Origin: Nemopilema nomurai
Lineage: Eukaryota; Cnidaria; Scyphozoa; Rhizostomeae; Rhizostomatidae
DNA: 64,000 nt
Assembly: GCA_003864495.1 (NCBI GenBank)
Contig: ML133461.1
Span: 744,001-808,000 of the forward strand
Direction: 5' to 3'
Shown: positions 50,701-63,506 of the stretch, in pieces
Numbering within the stretch: the first letter of the stretch is position 1
Layout: each line of letters begins with the position of its first letter
Translations under genes and position numbers: made by a program
The notes under the pieces: model-generated
Databases searched by the model: none
What the model was told of the DNA's origin: nothing
Seen by the model: only the letters and a program-made list of their open reading frames with translations

Positions 50701-53700
50701 AAAAGGACTCTTATTAGCTAGGTCCTCTACTTTCTATGAAAGCCCTTCTTTACTACGTCGTGTGCGACAAAGTAGTTTTCATAAAAGCATCTGTTGACTT
50801 TTTGGCTAGTTATTCCTTCTTTTCTTTAAATCTGCTTTAGCCTGTCATGCGCATTGCGATTTAATCAATGACAACATCCACCTAAAACTGCCAGTTAATG
50901 AAATACTAGTAAGGCGGTTGCCACGGTTCCCTAAGCTTCGGGGATTGCCTTTTGGATCAAGAACGCTGTCGTTATTAAAAACACATCTCAGCTGACCACG
51001 ATGAAAGGCAATGCTAGGAGTTGAGTCAGGTTATCTCCCACTCTGAAATACTATCGGATAGAAGAATGTCAAAGCTTATTTCAATCCTTTTGCACCAACA
51101 CAGTACCCGTTTTATTACGTTTCCTATAATATTTTGACTTATGTAGTCAATGTTTTAACGTACTGTGCTAAGCGTAGCTTTAATTGAGATACACGTTATT
51201 GACAGAATGCATTCAAAGCATGGTTGCTACCAGACGGGGTACATGCAGAATGGTGAGCTCCAGTTTGTGGGGTCAGAAAGTGGGGCATGTTACAGGCAAC
51301 CCACGGGACGGTCCTGGTTCACTGTCGAGGTAACTGCTGTGACACGTCACTTCTTCCTTTGCGGATTCATCTTCAGGGAAATTTCCAGACATTCTCCAGA
51401 CATGTACGATGTCCTAAAATTATTCATATGTGAACAAGTGCTTTGTGGTATAAAACGTCACAATTGTTAGAAAAAGCGGAACCAGTTGTCACATACTAAA
51501 AGTACTTTTTCGTCCGACACTCTCCAGGCTATACAAACGTCGGAAAATGACCAAAGCTGACACAATAATAGCCAATTGCGGATCAAAAATACGTGATGAG
51601 GGTTATAAGAAGAGCTTACATACTCCGAGGTTTGGCTATATGGCTATCATTCTGTCAGCTTTTGGTCATTTTCCGACGTTTGCAAACTTTGAAAAGGGTC
51701 GGACGAAAAAGTACTTTAAGTATGCCAAACCCGGTTCAGCTATTTCTAGCTATTGTGAAATTGCTCATATAGTACTACATTTAAAAGCTATGATATTGGC
51801 AAGCAACGTTTTATTTAAGACAAGCAGCCTCTGTTTTCGATTTTTATATTGCATGGCCTGTGCTAGTAAGATGCTGTAATGAAGCCACAATGCTGAGGGG
51901 ATCTGAGCCAATTTTTCCGCACAATATCGAAGCTATATTACGAACAATTAAGGAAAACCTTGAAAGGTTTGCTGAACGATTTAACAAAGCCGCTTTGCAT
52001 CGATTGACTAAATTTACGCTTGGAAAACAGCCATCGCACAAATCACTTTAGAAATTGCGACTTACTCCCTTGTCTAACATCATCCACCTCCCCAATTTCA
52101 AAGCTGACAGTTTACGTCAAATTACAAGAAGAGAGAAATTCATAACACGAATCACCATTTCCTAAAACGTTCACCATTGCAAGGAATTGAACTTAGGTAC
52201 ACAAGAATTCTGTCACTATGCAAAATCTTGACCTTGTAAAATAAGACCTTGTTTCTATTCGCTCTACCAGTCTAGGAAAATCATGGTTCTTATATCTCAG
52301 ACTCTAACGACCCAGAACTTAATTGCCAACATTTTACCCTAGTGCACCTTGTAGTCACCCCATCGACCCTATCATTACACACAAATGCAAAGCTCTATAT
52401 AACTATTTATAGAATGGGAAATCGTAGAATAAGGCAAACTGATGTTAAGTGATCGAATCATGAAAGGCCTCTAGTCTTTTAGACAGATGAAGTGTGTTTG
52501 AACAACGTGACCTGTGTAGTCAGAGATGTTGTGTTCTTGGCTTTACAAGCGTCTTTGCGTATACAATAAGCAGAAAAATGGTCAATGAATCGGTGTAGCA
52601 TTTGATGTAAAACTATAGAAATGACAGGCAGGCTGGAAATTTAATAGAATAGCGTGGCCACCTCTCTTTACAAAGACTTTGTCGTATTTTCCAACTCCAC
52701 CTATGTTCCTAATGCTAAGCTACTGTTAAAAGTGGTAAGTTGCCAAGACGCTGCAATACAAAGCTGTGAGACAGATGACACTGTATAATAGGAGCTATAA
52801 CCCTGACGAATGTATTTGTTTCCTTGGTAAGATCACCTTTGTAGAAAACCAGACAAGGGGAAGCATCAACTTGTGTTTTAAGGCCTGTTTATATAATGTG
52901 TGAGTTTGTAAAGATTGTTCACAAATTCATCTCTGCGGTTAAATGAACAGGGGACTAGCTTACCTCATGTAAACAAGCCCTTAAAATTTTCTACAACTTC
53001 AATATAAGCAGTGGCGGATTGGCCCAACGGCCCCCTTCTATGCAGAGGTGCCCCTATTGCAAATTAAGAGGTTTATGTTCCTTCTTTGTGCTTTCTTTTC
53101 TTAAACAAATTGCTACACGTGCTATGTCAGTTAAAACTCGATTGATTGTATCAAGATTTCACTTGACCACACCCTTATTTTTTTTGCCACACCCACCAAG
53201 GCCGCCTTAAGTTATCTGTGGCGGGTTGTAAGTTCTAAGCCAGTCCGCCACCGAGTGTAAGCTCCGACGTGTCACTATATGTTGAACGTACGGTTATCTT
53301 GCACTGTAGATACAAATCTAAGTTGCCTTACAGATTCAAGTCGGACCGGGCGAGGCCACGCTGTTTTTGGATGGCTTCAAAACGGCCAGTTTCATTCCCC
53401 ACTTTGGGCCAATCGGGTGTGCTGGTGTCATTGTCAAACATGGCGAAAGAAACATTATTAGATTCAAAGGTTTACAAGTCGCCCCCTTCTACAAAAGACA
53501 ATTCAACTTTTTCCACTGCAGCACATATCATAGAATAAGCGCCGATTACTACCGCCTTGATACGAAGGATGGGATGTGGCCGAGTTCTGGGTTCTGCACG
53601 GCACTTTGGAATTCCAGAATAACTGCCACGGAATACGCAATCAATGTCAACTTATTCAACCAGCGAGGCCCAGAAGGAAGTCATGAGTCTGGAAGACTTG

Positions 53701-56700
53701 GGATAATGTACAATGCACAGGATGAAAACAACTACGACTTCGTTTTCTTTCGGTAAGTATTTCACTGTAGCATTGTGGTAAAGGTTTTAAAAATGACTAT
53801 AAATAGATCTAAACGGATTGTAAAAGGCGGGACTAGTATTAGTGTATTGTGATGCTGCACAGAATAAGAACAAAGTAACTTCTTTTTTCGAAGAACCTTT
53901 TTCGAAGAACCTTTTTCGAAGAGCCTTTTTCGAAGAACCTTTTTCGAAGAAACTCAGATACTTTTAATCTGGTATTAACCTTAGCATTGCGATTCGAGTC
54001 TCCAGTCGTTTAGAACCGATTAGGCAGCAATTTGAGATTTCGAGCCATGGAATGATATGGTACTAATTTTATTTTCATTTACGAGCAACGCAATGAGAGT
54101 GTCGTGTGCTTCTCTGAGTCAATAGCGTACCTTTGCGCGTGTTTCATTGATTCTTCCTGCGTATATCCACCTTTTCATCGTCTGATTCGTTCTCATTTAT
54201 GCTTAGGTAGTTATTATGGCCACGTGGAGAGGCTATTTTTCAGCCTGAAAGGTTTTTACAACTGCTTTACCAAGCTCTTTATTCAAAATTTTCAAACGAT
54301 AACTAGGGTATAAGAGAATTATTATTCTATGCTTTTTTAGGCCAGAATACGAGAGAGCGTGTTATTATACGGGCTATGTTCAAAACTCCCGTGTGAGATG
54401 GGAAAATGCGAAGATCGGTGGCTGTGCAGGGGGTCCATTTAAAGGTGGAGCTTGGAACAACGTTACCATTTATGTCAGGGACAACAATGTTGTGGTTCAT
54501 CTAGAAGGGCGGCACGTTGTATCTTCCGAGACACATTTCAAGAGCAGGTTAGTTTTTGTTTAGAATTTACAATGAAAGCGAGGAAGTGATTGTTTGCTTT
54601 TTTCGATGATTTTACTGTGATTAATGAATCTGAGAAATTTTATTACGACCAAACCAACAACTAGGATAACTGTGAGTTCATAATACGTCAGACCAGAAGC
54701 ATAATTTGATTTATGACAATAAACCCATCATGTTTTGATCCTGACCCAGAAAACTTTTGGGATGCTTGTGCATACTTTTCTTCATTTTTTTTCGTTTGGT
54801 ATGAAATCTTTATTTCCTTCTCCAGGCATGCATGAAATCCAGACATATTTTTGCTCTTTTTTCTATCATTTAAAGAGCCAGTTTTATACGGCAAATTTAT
54901 TGCTATGATATATTACTTCTGTCTTAGGCCAGTTGGAGGAGTTATTGTTTCGAATGACAATGCAATAAATGTCATATCTTTCAAGGAGTTCAAAATAAAC
55001 GCCATCACTCCTGCTGACGTCACATTTCACGATTGCTTTACGAACACGCGTGTATCCAACGGCTATTACTTACTAGATGGAAATCACGGAACTTGGCCGA
55101 ACGATACATTTTGTCGAGCTTTTAGTAAAAAAGTTCTTCATGGAAATAGCTATGAAGTATCGGCGGAGATGTTCATTACTGAGGATAAAATTTATGAAAA
55201 GATGCGGCAGTACTATGGCATTGCGTACAACATACGGGATGCGTTGAACTACGACTTCATCGTTCTAAGGTATTCAATGTTTTGAAATTTACGATTCGAT
55301 AAACACTGTAGTTGAGCGTGTTGCAAGTGAGCTGAAAGTAGAAACAATAAAATGTCTACTTTGCACACGAATGAATATGTGTACGATACAAAGTCGACAT
55401 TTCGATGTTTCCGACGGTTGATCATATCAAGATTTCACCTGATGATGTTGAAAGCGTGTGACGTCAGAGACACGATTTATCATCGTACTTGAGCGTTCCA
55501 TCTTCAACCCTTCTATTCAGATTTGACCTTGGTAAAGCATGTGGGTACCCTTAATGCGCGAAGCTTGGGAAAGTATTTTGGTCTTTATTATCTCCAATGT
55601 CTCCAGTTTCTGTGCAATTTGCACATCTTGAGCCAAATCTAGTAATTTATTTTTAAATCAATACAGTTTTTTCCCATTTTGCTTTCGTTCATTTGCTATA
55701 AAAAATCACTCATTTAATTCTTTCTCGCTAACTTTTTATCGTTCACGCTAAAAACACAAGGAAGTTCGAGTCTCTAAAAGCTTATCGAGAACACCTAGCC
55801 TTTTTATCAAGTGTCATAATTATAGAACTATGTTTGTTAACAGGCCCAAGAAAGACTCTTGTTACAACGTCGGCTCCGTTTCCAATGGTGTTGTTATCTT
55901 CGAGGAGGACTTGAAAGGCAAGTGTCCAACTGGCCCTCCGAAAAAAGGATCTTGGTTCAAAGTCTCTGTCACAGTTTGGGATTCAATGGCTGTAATAAAT
56001 CTGGAAGAGAGGCACGTTTTGACCATAACACCAAGGTTCACGAATAATCCCAGAGGAGGTTTGTCTGTTTCACTTAATTACTATTGTCTACAATTAGTGA
56101 TGCGTATGAGCACTTAATTAGCCAGGGGATGGTAACAAGAAAACCGCTTGAAGGGAAAAGTTACTCTTGGTGTTTATCATTATAATGACATGCAAGTATA
56201 TTATTTCAAACAAATAGCTTTGATGGAATTTATAGCTCGGTCGCTAATTGATTGGTCTCTACGTTTCCCCTTAAGATTGAATTCTTGTCTATTACATTCT
56301 TACCAATTAGGCGTTCGTTTGTCTGCTAAAATTCTTTCAACAAGCAGTTGTTTACGAAAATGGCCCACGGTCTTCCTTCAGGGCAAAACTTGGGCCATTT
56401 GGTGCTAGGAAATTATTTGTCGTGTGGGCGCTTATTTGACTGAAGTATTCATCGAAAAGTCCTGCCTATAAGCAGAAGGGGCGTTTAGTTGAAAAAAGGG
56501 TTACTGAACATGAATAGGGAAGTCAGTGAATTTAGCGACGGCGTCCGACTAGATTGTTGAAAACTGTTACCAGCTGTCGTTTTGATAGCAACAATTAACA
56601 TTGCAAAGAGTGGAGACTGGCCGCAAAGCTTGTTCTACCTAACCTTATCATCTGCCAATAGAAAGGTTTGTCTTGACTTGTTCAATGAAATCTTAAAAAT

Positions 56701-58258
56701 CATTATATGCCCATTTTGTTAATTCAGCATCAGGATTTATGGACTTGTGTAACGATTCTGCGGTTCTTTGCTAGCGTGGAAGGAAGATGGCATGCTTAGG
56801 CCCGAAGGCCTAAGCCAAGTAAGATAACAGCGTAGTCAATAGATCAATGTATATCCAATCTGTTTCAAACAAGACTGACCTAATGGTCACGAAATACACT
56901 GAATATAACACTGAGTATAATTGGAGATGACAATCAACAGTAATACGTCACTCTACAACAATAAACGTGATCACAATAACGGAAACGACACATTGACATA
57001 AGACAATACATACTTGTTAACAAGATTAAGATCAATCACAGACACTGCACGCAACACAGCTAATTAACAAAACCCTAACACGTTACACTTGAGATCACAG
57101 GAACGAGCATAAATACCTCAAGATGTGCAAACTTGCATCTTGAAACATTTTCATTTTGTTCCAGGGGTTCTTGTATCAAATGGCAACAAAAATATGTTGA
57201 CGTTCAGAAACTTTAAGCTACACCTGATTCCACCAATAAAATTTGAGCTGAAAAGATGTGGCCTAAAGACAGACTACATTAATGGTACCTTTCTATTGCA
57301 CGCTGAACGACCCTATTGGCCTGTCAACCTGTTCTGCACTGCGATGTTTAAAGAGACAATCGAAATATCATCGGGAAAATACACAATACAGGTTGTACTC
57401 CAGAATGTAGATAGCTACGTTGGAGCATACCTAGGCAATCCTGGTGTCATGTTTAATGCATTAGATCACAACACATTCGACTATGTTTATTTGAGGTAAG
57501 ACGAGTTCATGACATATTGCTATTACGTTGTAGGTTGAACTAAATCTGGGGTATCAGCATACAGAGGAAGTTCTGCTCTGTCAATTCGTGACATGTCGAA
57601 ATTAAGTCATATCTTTCAGTCATCATGTCATTTCACTGTCATCAAGGATTGTTGGAACTGTTTTTACTTACAAAATTTTCACTCCTTTTCAGCGTTTATT
57701 GCCATGATAAATCGCAAAATAAGCATTCAATTCAGGACATTACAAAGTGGTACATCGAATGAAAGACTTTTTCGCCCTTTTATTCATTAAGAGGAACATT
57801 TTCAATGACTGCTGTCGAATCTACGTTACCGTTAAATATGTTATAGATTGATCTTATATAATTTTGCAGCTAAGTAGATGAAATTATGCAAGCCATGAAT
57901 TTACCCTGTTGGAAAATTCTTTAAAGAGCAGCCGAAATTAGGCCTCGAGATATCCAACAAGCTGTTTTATTTCTTTAGGTTGCACAATAAAAGATACTGC
58001 TTTCAATTCGGCACATTGGTGAGGGGCCATATTGTCGAACTTCGAAGAAATTCAGGGAGCTGCGGAGCCGTGAGGCCTGAACAAGGTGGTTGGTTTCGTT
58101 TAACTGTGAAAATGAATAAAAGAGAAGCAAAACTGTTTATTGATGACGTGTATGTAGGAAGGTACTCGAATTTATTGCCGGCAAAACCGAAAGGAGGAGT
58201 TATTGTTCCCAATGGCTTCAAAAATACCATCTTGTTTAGAGATTTTAAGTTGTCCTAA
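44795..58258 (+). CDS. secreted protein with four LamG-like cysteine modules
   Basis: Exons: 44795-45137, 49421-49691, 51206-51329, 53334-53752, 54341-54547, 54928-55269, 55844-56058, 57165-57495, 57979-58258. All join in phase, giving 2,532 nt and 843 residues. A signal peptide (about 1-22, core VYTLTLLAASL) precedes an acidic segment and a short coiled coil (LVLGRLVKLQGQLNSLRR, about 71-88). Four tandem modules follow. Each has half A (Cys, then a WP-x-x-x-FCTA-like motif, then GIxFNAxDxNNFDFVxxR) and half B (CYQxG-x-V-x-NG, GxC, WF-x-V-x-V, A-x-L-x-x-DG, GGVIVxNG, I-x-F). That gives four conserved Cys per module. The D-x-N-N-F-D-F-V and W-F-x-V-x-V patterns resemble LamG/DUF1080-type concanavalin-like beta sandwiches, so carbohydrate or matrix binding is a reasonable guess. 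There is no membrane anchor. AATAAA lies at 58465-58470. The family name is not known to me. Confidence 0.88.
50152..50192. repeat. short tandem repeat, GTCATAGGTCATAT type
   Basis: Imperfect tandem copies of a GGTCATAT/GTCATA unit in the second intron of the secreted-protein gene. No function is suggested. Confidence 0.6.
51458..51758. mobile_element. fold-back element, copy 2 (300 bp)
   Basis: Long inverted arms: the left arm (AAAGTACTTTTTCGTCCGAC, then AAACGTCGGAAAATGACC) is mirrored on the right (GGTCATTTTCCGACGTTTG, then GTCGGACGAAAAAGTACTTT). The symmetry extends outward to TCACAATTG on the left and TATTGTGA on the right, so almost the whole element is palindromic around a short centre near 51600. 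It lies in intron 3 of the secreted-protein gene. A related copy is at 15313-15512. Confidence 0.75.
53009..53253. mobile_element. hAT-like MITE, copy 2 (245 bp)
   Basis: The left end CAGTGGCGGATTGGCC and the right end CCAGTCCGCCACCG are inverted. Flanks AATATAAG (53001-53008) and AGTGTAAG (53254-53261) agree at six of eight positions, consistent with an aged 8-bp target duplication. The interior resembles copy 1 only near the ends. It sits in intron 3 of the secreted-protein gene, 80 bp before exon 4. Confidence 0.7.
53883..53952. repeat. 14-bp tandem repeat, about 5 copies
   Basis: About five units of CCTTTTTCGAAGAA, each holding the palindrome TTCGAA, in intron 4 of the secreted-protein gene. 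One unit carries AGAGCC in place of AGAACC. Confidence 0.85.
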
Positions 58259-61200
58259 AATCAATTCATTGCTGTAGCTAAGAATACCAATTGCGCCTTG
58301 CCTCATAAATTGTAAGGAAGTCCCGTAATTATATTGATACAAAGTCTTTGAAGTCAATAATTTTTTGCTGGCGAAGGTTTCTTTGAAAATTCGTTAATTT
58401 TCAACTAATGTGTGTCTGAAGTGAAAGGATTCTCTAGATATTTATCTAGGTAGCAATATATTTGAATAAAAGGTTAAAAAGGCCAGGAAATGGTATAAAT
58501 CAAGATCAAATTACTCAATTTGTTTTTTTTCTAATGACGCATAAGCGAAAAGCCATTTCTGAAATGGTTAAACTTATATCTTAATTAATGTTTGATGGCA
58601 TTTCCTGGTACTTTATAGATCCTTCTATCCAAAGGCTTAGAATCTTGCCATAGGGTATTAGTCAGTTAAGCATGATATTTTTCAATTAATAATGCACTTT
58701 TGTGATTTGTTGACTGTAGATACACATATTTTAAATGAAACAATTGTTTTCCCCAGTATTTCTGGCCGTCCGAAATTATTCTTCTGTCAAAATATTCGTC
58801 CCGCTTTCAACTTGAAAAACAAATTAATAAAAGCAACAGAAGCTTGAAATAAAAAGTTGAATTGTTGCAGATATGGAGTACTGTAAACTATTGAGCAAAT
58901 AACTCATTGGCCTTTCTGGAAAGTTTCAAATGTAAAGCTAAATTAGTTGTATAGAAGATAATTTGATAAATAGGGAGACAAGTTTAGTTTCATGTAGAGT
59001 ATTTTTGATAAATAGAAACAGTATTTGGTAGCCAGGTAAAATTCTCGTTGTTGTTATGGGCCTAGCCTATGACTTTACTGTTTACTTTTCACCATCTGAC
59101 ATTAATGCAAAGTCCTGTTTTATCTTTGTAAGGACGCATATATTTGCAATAACTACTTTGATTTGCGTAATTATTTGGGTATAGGTTGAAATTCATTCGA
59201 GTGTTTCAAAAATAGGTGAAAGCCTGGAAGCCTGTTAACTGTATCGTAGTGTTGGCTATTATATATGGAAGGCAATTCATAAAAGAAATAGTCAACAAAT
59301 TTAACCAGAGTATCAGTCATCAACACTATTAACTATTCAATTGAATTCATAATAATAACAATAATAAAACTGACAAATGATAATAATAATAATAAAACTG
59401 CAAACTGTTTGATCCCCTGCCTCGATTTGAAAATCACTAACAAAATCCGCTCAAGGCCAGATAGATTTGATCATTGATATATACCATACTGCGCCCAGAA
59501 TATTTCAGGGCGTTAAAGTGGGGTCAGTCATATCTAAGAAGGAGCCGAAAGATGGTATTTCAGGTAAGGGCGGATCGACCTTGGGTAAGGGGGTTGCGGT
59601 CCCCATCTCTAATTGGTAAATCACTACTACATTCGGTAAAAATATTAGTCGGCCCTGTAATTCAGTTGTAAAACAGGGTGGGCGAAACCGGGGGCGGGGG
59701 CATGGCCTCTGCACTTTTTTAAAGAGAAAAACATTCTTCAGACTATGTAGGCAATCTCGAGATTCTGCCCACCCCCCTCATTTTCTAACGCAAATCGCAT
59801 TCCCTGTTAAACTTTAGGCAATTAGTACTGCCATTTACAGCAAAGGGCTCAAAATCTTGATTGGCTTAGCGGCGAGAGAGACCACGTTGTTGTGACACAA
59901 TAGCCAGCCTCGTTTTAGATTTTTTCTAAGGGAGACTCCGGAGGAGAGGAGGATTGGTATTTTGTCATCGAGAGAAAGCGAAACCTTCGTCCGCTAAGGA
60001 AATGTAAGTAATATTTACTGATTAAGGTATTACATGATGTAATTGTCACTGATACCCCCTATCAGGAACGCCAACACAAGGAAATATAGAAGGGGTGCGG
60101 GGCGCGAAAACTGGGGTATCTATATCCTCAATATTCACATGCTGTTTGTCAAATACGCATGATAGTAGGGATTTTCTATACGTGTCAAGCAAAACGTTAT
60201 ACCACTAATGCAGGGACTTCCATCGACTGCAATTCCCCCAAACCTGAGCCTCTTTAAAAGCACTTTTAGTGGCGGTGCTTCTGAATCAGCATCTGGCGGT
60301 AAAAGTAGCATCAGGTCAATGACTAGCCTGAACATTTTTCAGATCTCACTTCTAGATGCATTTATCATTTTTGAATGGAATATTACTTGAAAGAGAACCT
60401 TAAATGCTGTCCCTGATGGCCTTATTGCCTCCAACCTACGTGATTTATAGCATTCAGACTTTTTACTGTCATAATTACATAACACAAAACTCATTAATTA
60501 TTGATTTAGTTTATTATGCCTTTGCCAAGAGGAGTATTAATGGAGTATAAGCAGTATTCTAATGGGATGTTTCAGACCAATTTTATGCAAAAACAAACTT
60601 TGGGGTGAACCATGTTGATTGAATGTTGCTGAGAATGACTAGAATACAGGTTATTGAAAAAATTCATACGAGCTTCACAAAATTTTTCAGTTTAGCCAAA
60701 ATTTTTAAATTGCATACATTTTTTGAGTTGGTTTGAATTCAAAATCTCAAGACTTTGCAGGAAGGAAACTGTGATAATTCCCAAACAAGGGATATCCTGC
60801 AAAACAATGGCCAGATTTCCCCAGCTTTGAAATAAGTTACAAAAGGAAGACTCTCAAAATATATGATTTCATCGGAATTAAAGGTATTTAGGCATTCAAA
60901 ATATAAGAAATATCAATGTTAGTGGTTTTCAAAGTAGTTAGTGATAAATGCCTGGCTTTCTTAAGCACATAAGAAAATTTTGGTTCAAATTCTTTGTATA
61001 AGAATTTTCAAGAAAGTTTCAAGGAATTGATTCCTGGCTGATGACACAAACTAAAGGCCAGCTATTGATACTAAGCAGAAACAGAAAACAAACAATAATC
61101 CTGGGTACCATAGTGGGAAGTCATCATGAGACAATGCAGCTCTGATGTACCTTATGAACCATTTATTTGTGGCTCTAGAGTTTTTGTGTCAAGTCACAGC

Positions 61201-62367
61201 TAGTACCAGGACTGCAGCTTACAGAAAAATATATGAATTTCTATATTTATAATTTTGAAAAATGATTAATATTGTACATCATTGTATTTTTGGAATTCAA
61301 GAAGCAAAAATTACCTTTAAAATTCCTGGCAAAAAGTAACTTCATGCCTTTTTAAGGCAAGAAGAGCTGATATTTCAGAGAAACAACAAATTGAAAATTC
61401 ATCATGTTTCTTGATCCTCATGGTTAGGATTTTTAATACTCAAATTACCATAACAGTGTTAAAACAGATTGATAAAAGCATTGGAAAGCTTATGATGATG
61501 TCATGTTCAATTATTATTATAGAAAGCTAAAAAATCCCAAACCATGAATTACTGCAAAATTTATGAAACATGTTTCATGAAAAACAGATTAGCAGAGAGA
61601 TAGCTATACTTGCACTTGTAGCGCATTCCATACTTATGAATCAGCAATTTGTTTCCTTTTTTTTAATTTGTAACCCGAGCCAAATCATTAGTTATCCTTT
61701 CATACAAATGTACTTTTGTAACTGGTAACACCCCTAGTAAAAACTAACAAAATCAGCTAATCTTCCAGACAGTGGATGTTCATTGCAATCCATTTGCCAG
61801 TGCAAGATCCAAGCATCCATATTATGTTGATAAATTTCTGTTATGGCATCACTTTTGTTTAGGCTCTTGATTTGGCACTTGGATAAGTCAGTGTGACATT
61901 TACCATAAGACAAAAAGAAACCTTAGGGAGGTGGAAGAAATATTGCTCCAGATGGCCTAGTTGTGAATTGCAATACAATTGAAACAAGTCAACTATATAC
62001 AGAAAACCTACATGCAACCATTGTCATTACACTAGCAATATTAAAAACCATACTAATGTCTTCCAAACAGTTTGTATGAACTAATTCAAATAATTCAATT
62101 ACCATACGACATAACAAGGTACCCAAAAATACACCATTTAAAACCTTCTAGAACAGAGTGCTTCCCTAAATGTGTTTTGGTACAAAACAAGACAGCAACT
62201 TAACAAGAATAGGTTGATTTCAAGCTGTAACTTGGTCACGATTGTCACCTTAAGGAACAATTTAGAGCATAGTGCAATTTGACAGTGCTACAACTGTCAC
62301 TAGAACTGGCAGAAACAGTGCTGAAAGTTATGAACAATTTATTGGCAATCGAAAGTTCCATCAGGAA
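58259..62367. other. gap between convergent paralogues
   Basis: Shared 3' flank of the two LamG-like genes. It holds AATAAA at 58465-58470 for the plus-strand gene, and TTTATT at 62338-62343 (AATAAA on the minus strand) 25 bp after the minus-strand stop. An AAT-rich microsatellite lies at 59349-59400. No other gene is supported. Confidence 0.6.
59349..59400. repeat. (AAT)n microsatellite
   Basis: Two blocks of AAT/ATA triplets, each ending in AATAAAACTG and separated by ACAAATGAT, suggest a short duplicated block. Confidence 0.75.
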
Positions 62368-63506
62368 TTAGCCCTTTGCAAAGGTTTTGAATTCCCTGAA
62401 CATGATGACGTTTCTATGTCCATTTGCAACAACCACACCACCACGTGGGTGCCAAGGAATGGACGCGGCATACCTTGCGACTTCCAGGTTGTCAATAAAC
62501 AAAGCAGCTTCGTTCTTCGAATTCACCTTCACGCGTAACAGAAACCAGGTATCTTGTTTAGGCCGGTGTCCACCGCAAGAGCCTGAATTCGTCTTTCGCT
62601 GCCGCACTTGCCCGTTGAAGACGGTTCCAAACTGGTGGCAGTTTTGCTTATCGTGCAAGCTGTGGATTTGATAATGATTAAACGTTATGATTGCGGTCTG
62701 ATTGTGATCATCCGGAGTGGTTTGATTGTGATAAGATTATGATTAACAATAATTGTTTGATTATGATTAATGATTGTTATTCAACCATGTGGATTTTGCT
62801 GGACTTAATATAAGTAATCGTTTAATGACAAAAACGGAAGGGTAGAGAAATGTGGCCCAAAATTGTCTTGATTGCAAGTTAAATCATTTGCTTGGCATGA
62901 GGAAGAAGGAAAAACCTTGTCTACACCTGACATTACTAACATGGACCAAAGTGAAACATTCTAGTAACTAAACTCTAGGTTTTTATGGGAGAGGCATCAA
63001 CGAAGGTTATTGTCCATCAAAGATATCTTCGTCTTTTCATACTTTAAAACAAAACCCGGAACGAAATCATCATGTATGCAAATCTTTAGTTATCGCTGGT
63101 AAAAAGGGCCTTGAAATTTTCTTATTTATTCTTAATACTGACTTAGCAATTGAAGAGAACCGACTGATTCCTTACCGTATGTAAACAAATTCAAAATTAT
63201 TTTCATCCAGCGCATTGAACATGAGTCCGAGGTTACCCCAGTCGCTTCCAAGCCAACTCTCAACATTGTTCAGCTTCGCTTGGACAATATACTGTTTGGA
63301 ATGCGTTCTCAATGTTGGGCGCCACATGGCGCTGCAGAAGCCGTTCAGGGGCCAGTTGGGGTACATGCCATCGATGACGAAGCTGCCATTGTTCTGGTGA
63401 GTTTTCCTTCCGCACCGCGAGAATATGAATTCGAATGGCTTGATTGCATGGGACTCGTACCTCCGGAAGGTCAAAACGTTTCTATCCCCGTTCGACACGA
63501 CCACGC
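62368..63506 (-). CDS. paralogous LamG-like module protein, 3' part only
   Basis: Two minus-strand exons are supported: 63506-63176 (331 nt, phases 1 to 2) and 62659-62368 (stop TAA). They match the last two exons of the plus-strand gene in phase, and the first has exactly the same length. They encode the end of one module (GVVVSNGDRNVLTF), a full half A (FCSAMW and FNALDENNFEFVYIR) and a full final half B (NCHQFGTVFNGQ, GSCGG, WFLLRVKV, GGVVVANG), ending FAKG. All four module cysteines are present. The 5' exons are not found in the last 494 bp and probably lie beyond the window. The gene is convergent with its paralogue. As a secreted matrix or lectin-like protein its role is inferred only from the neighbour. 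Confidence 0.85.
62667..62785. repeat. imperfect GATTATGATTA repeats
   Basis: Degenerate tandem GATTATGATT/GATTGTGAT units fill part of the last intron of the minus-strand paralogue. Confidence 0.6.

Noticed and set aside
51547..51879. 110-residue frame in intron 3 of the secreted-protein gene
   Set aside because: Most of it lies within the fold-back element and has no protein similarity.
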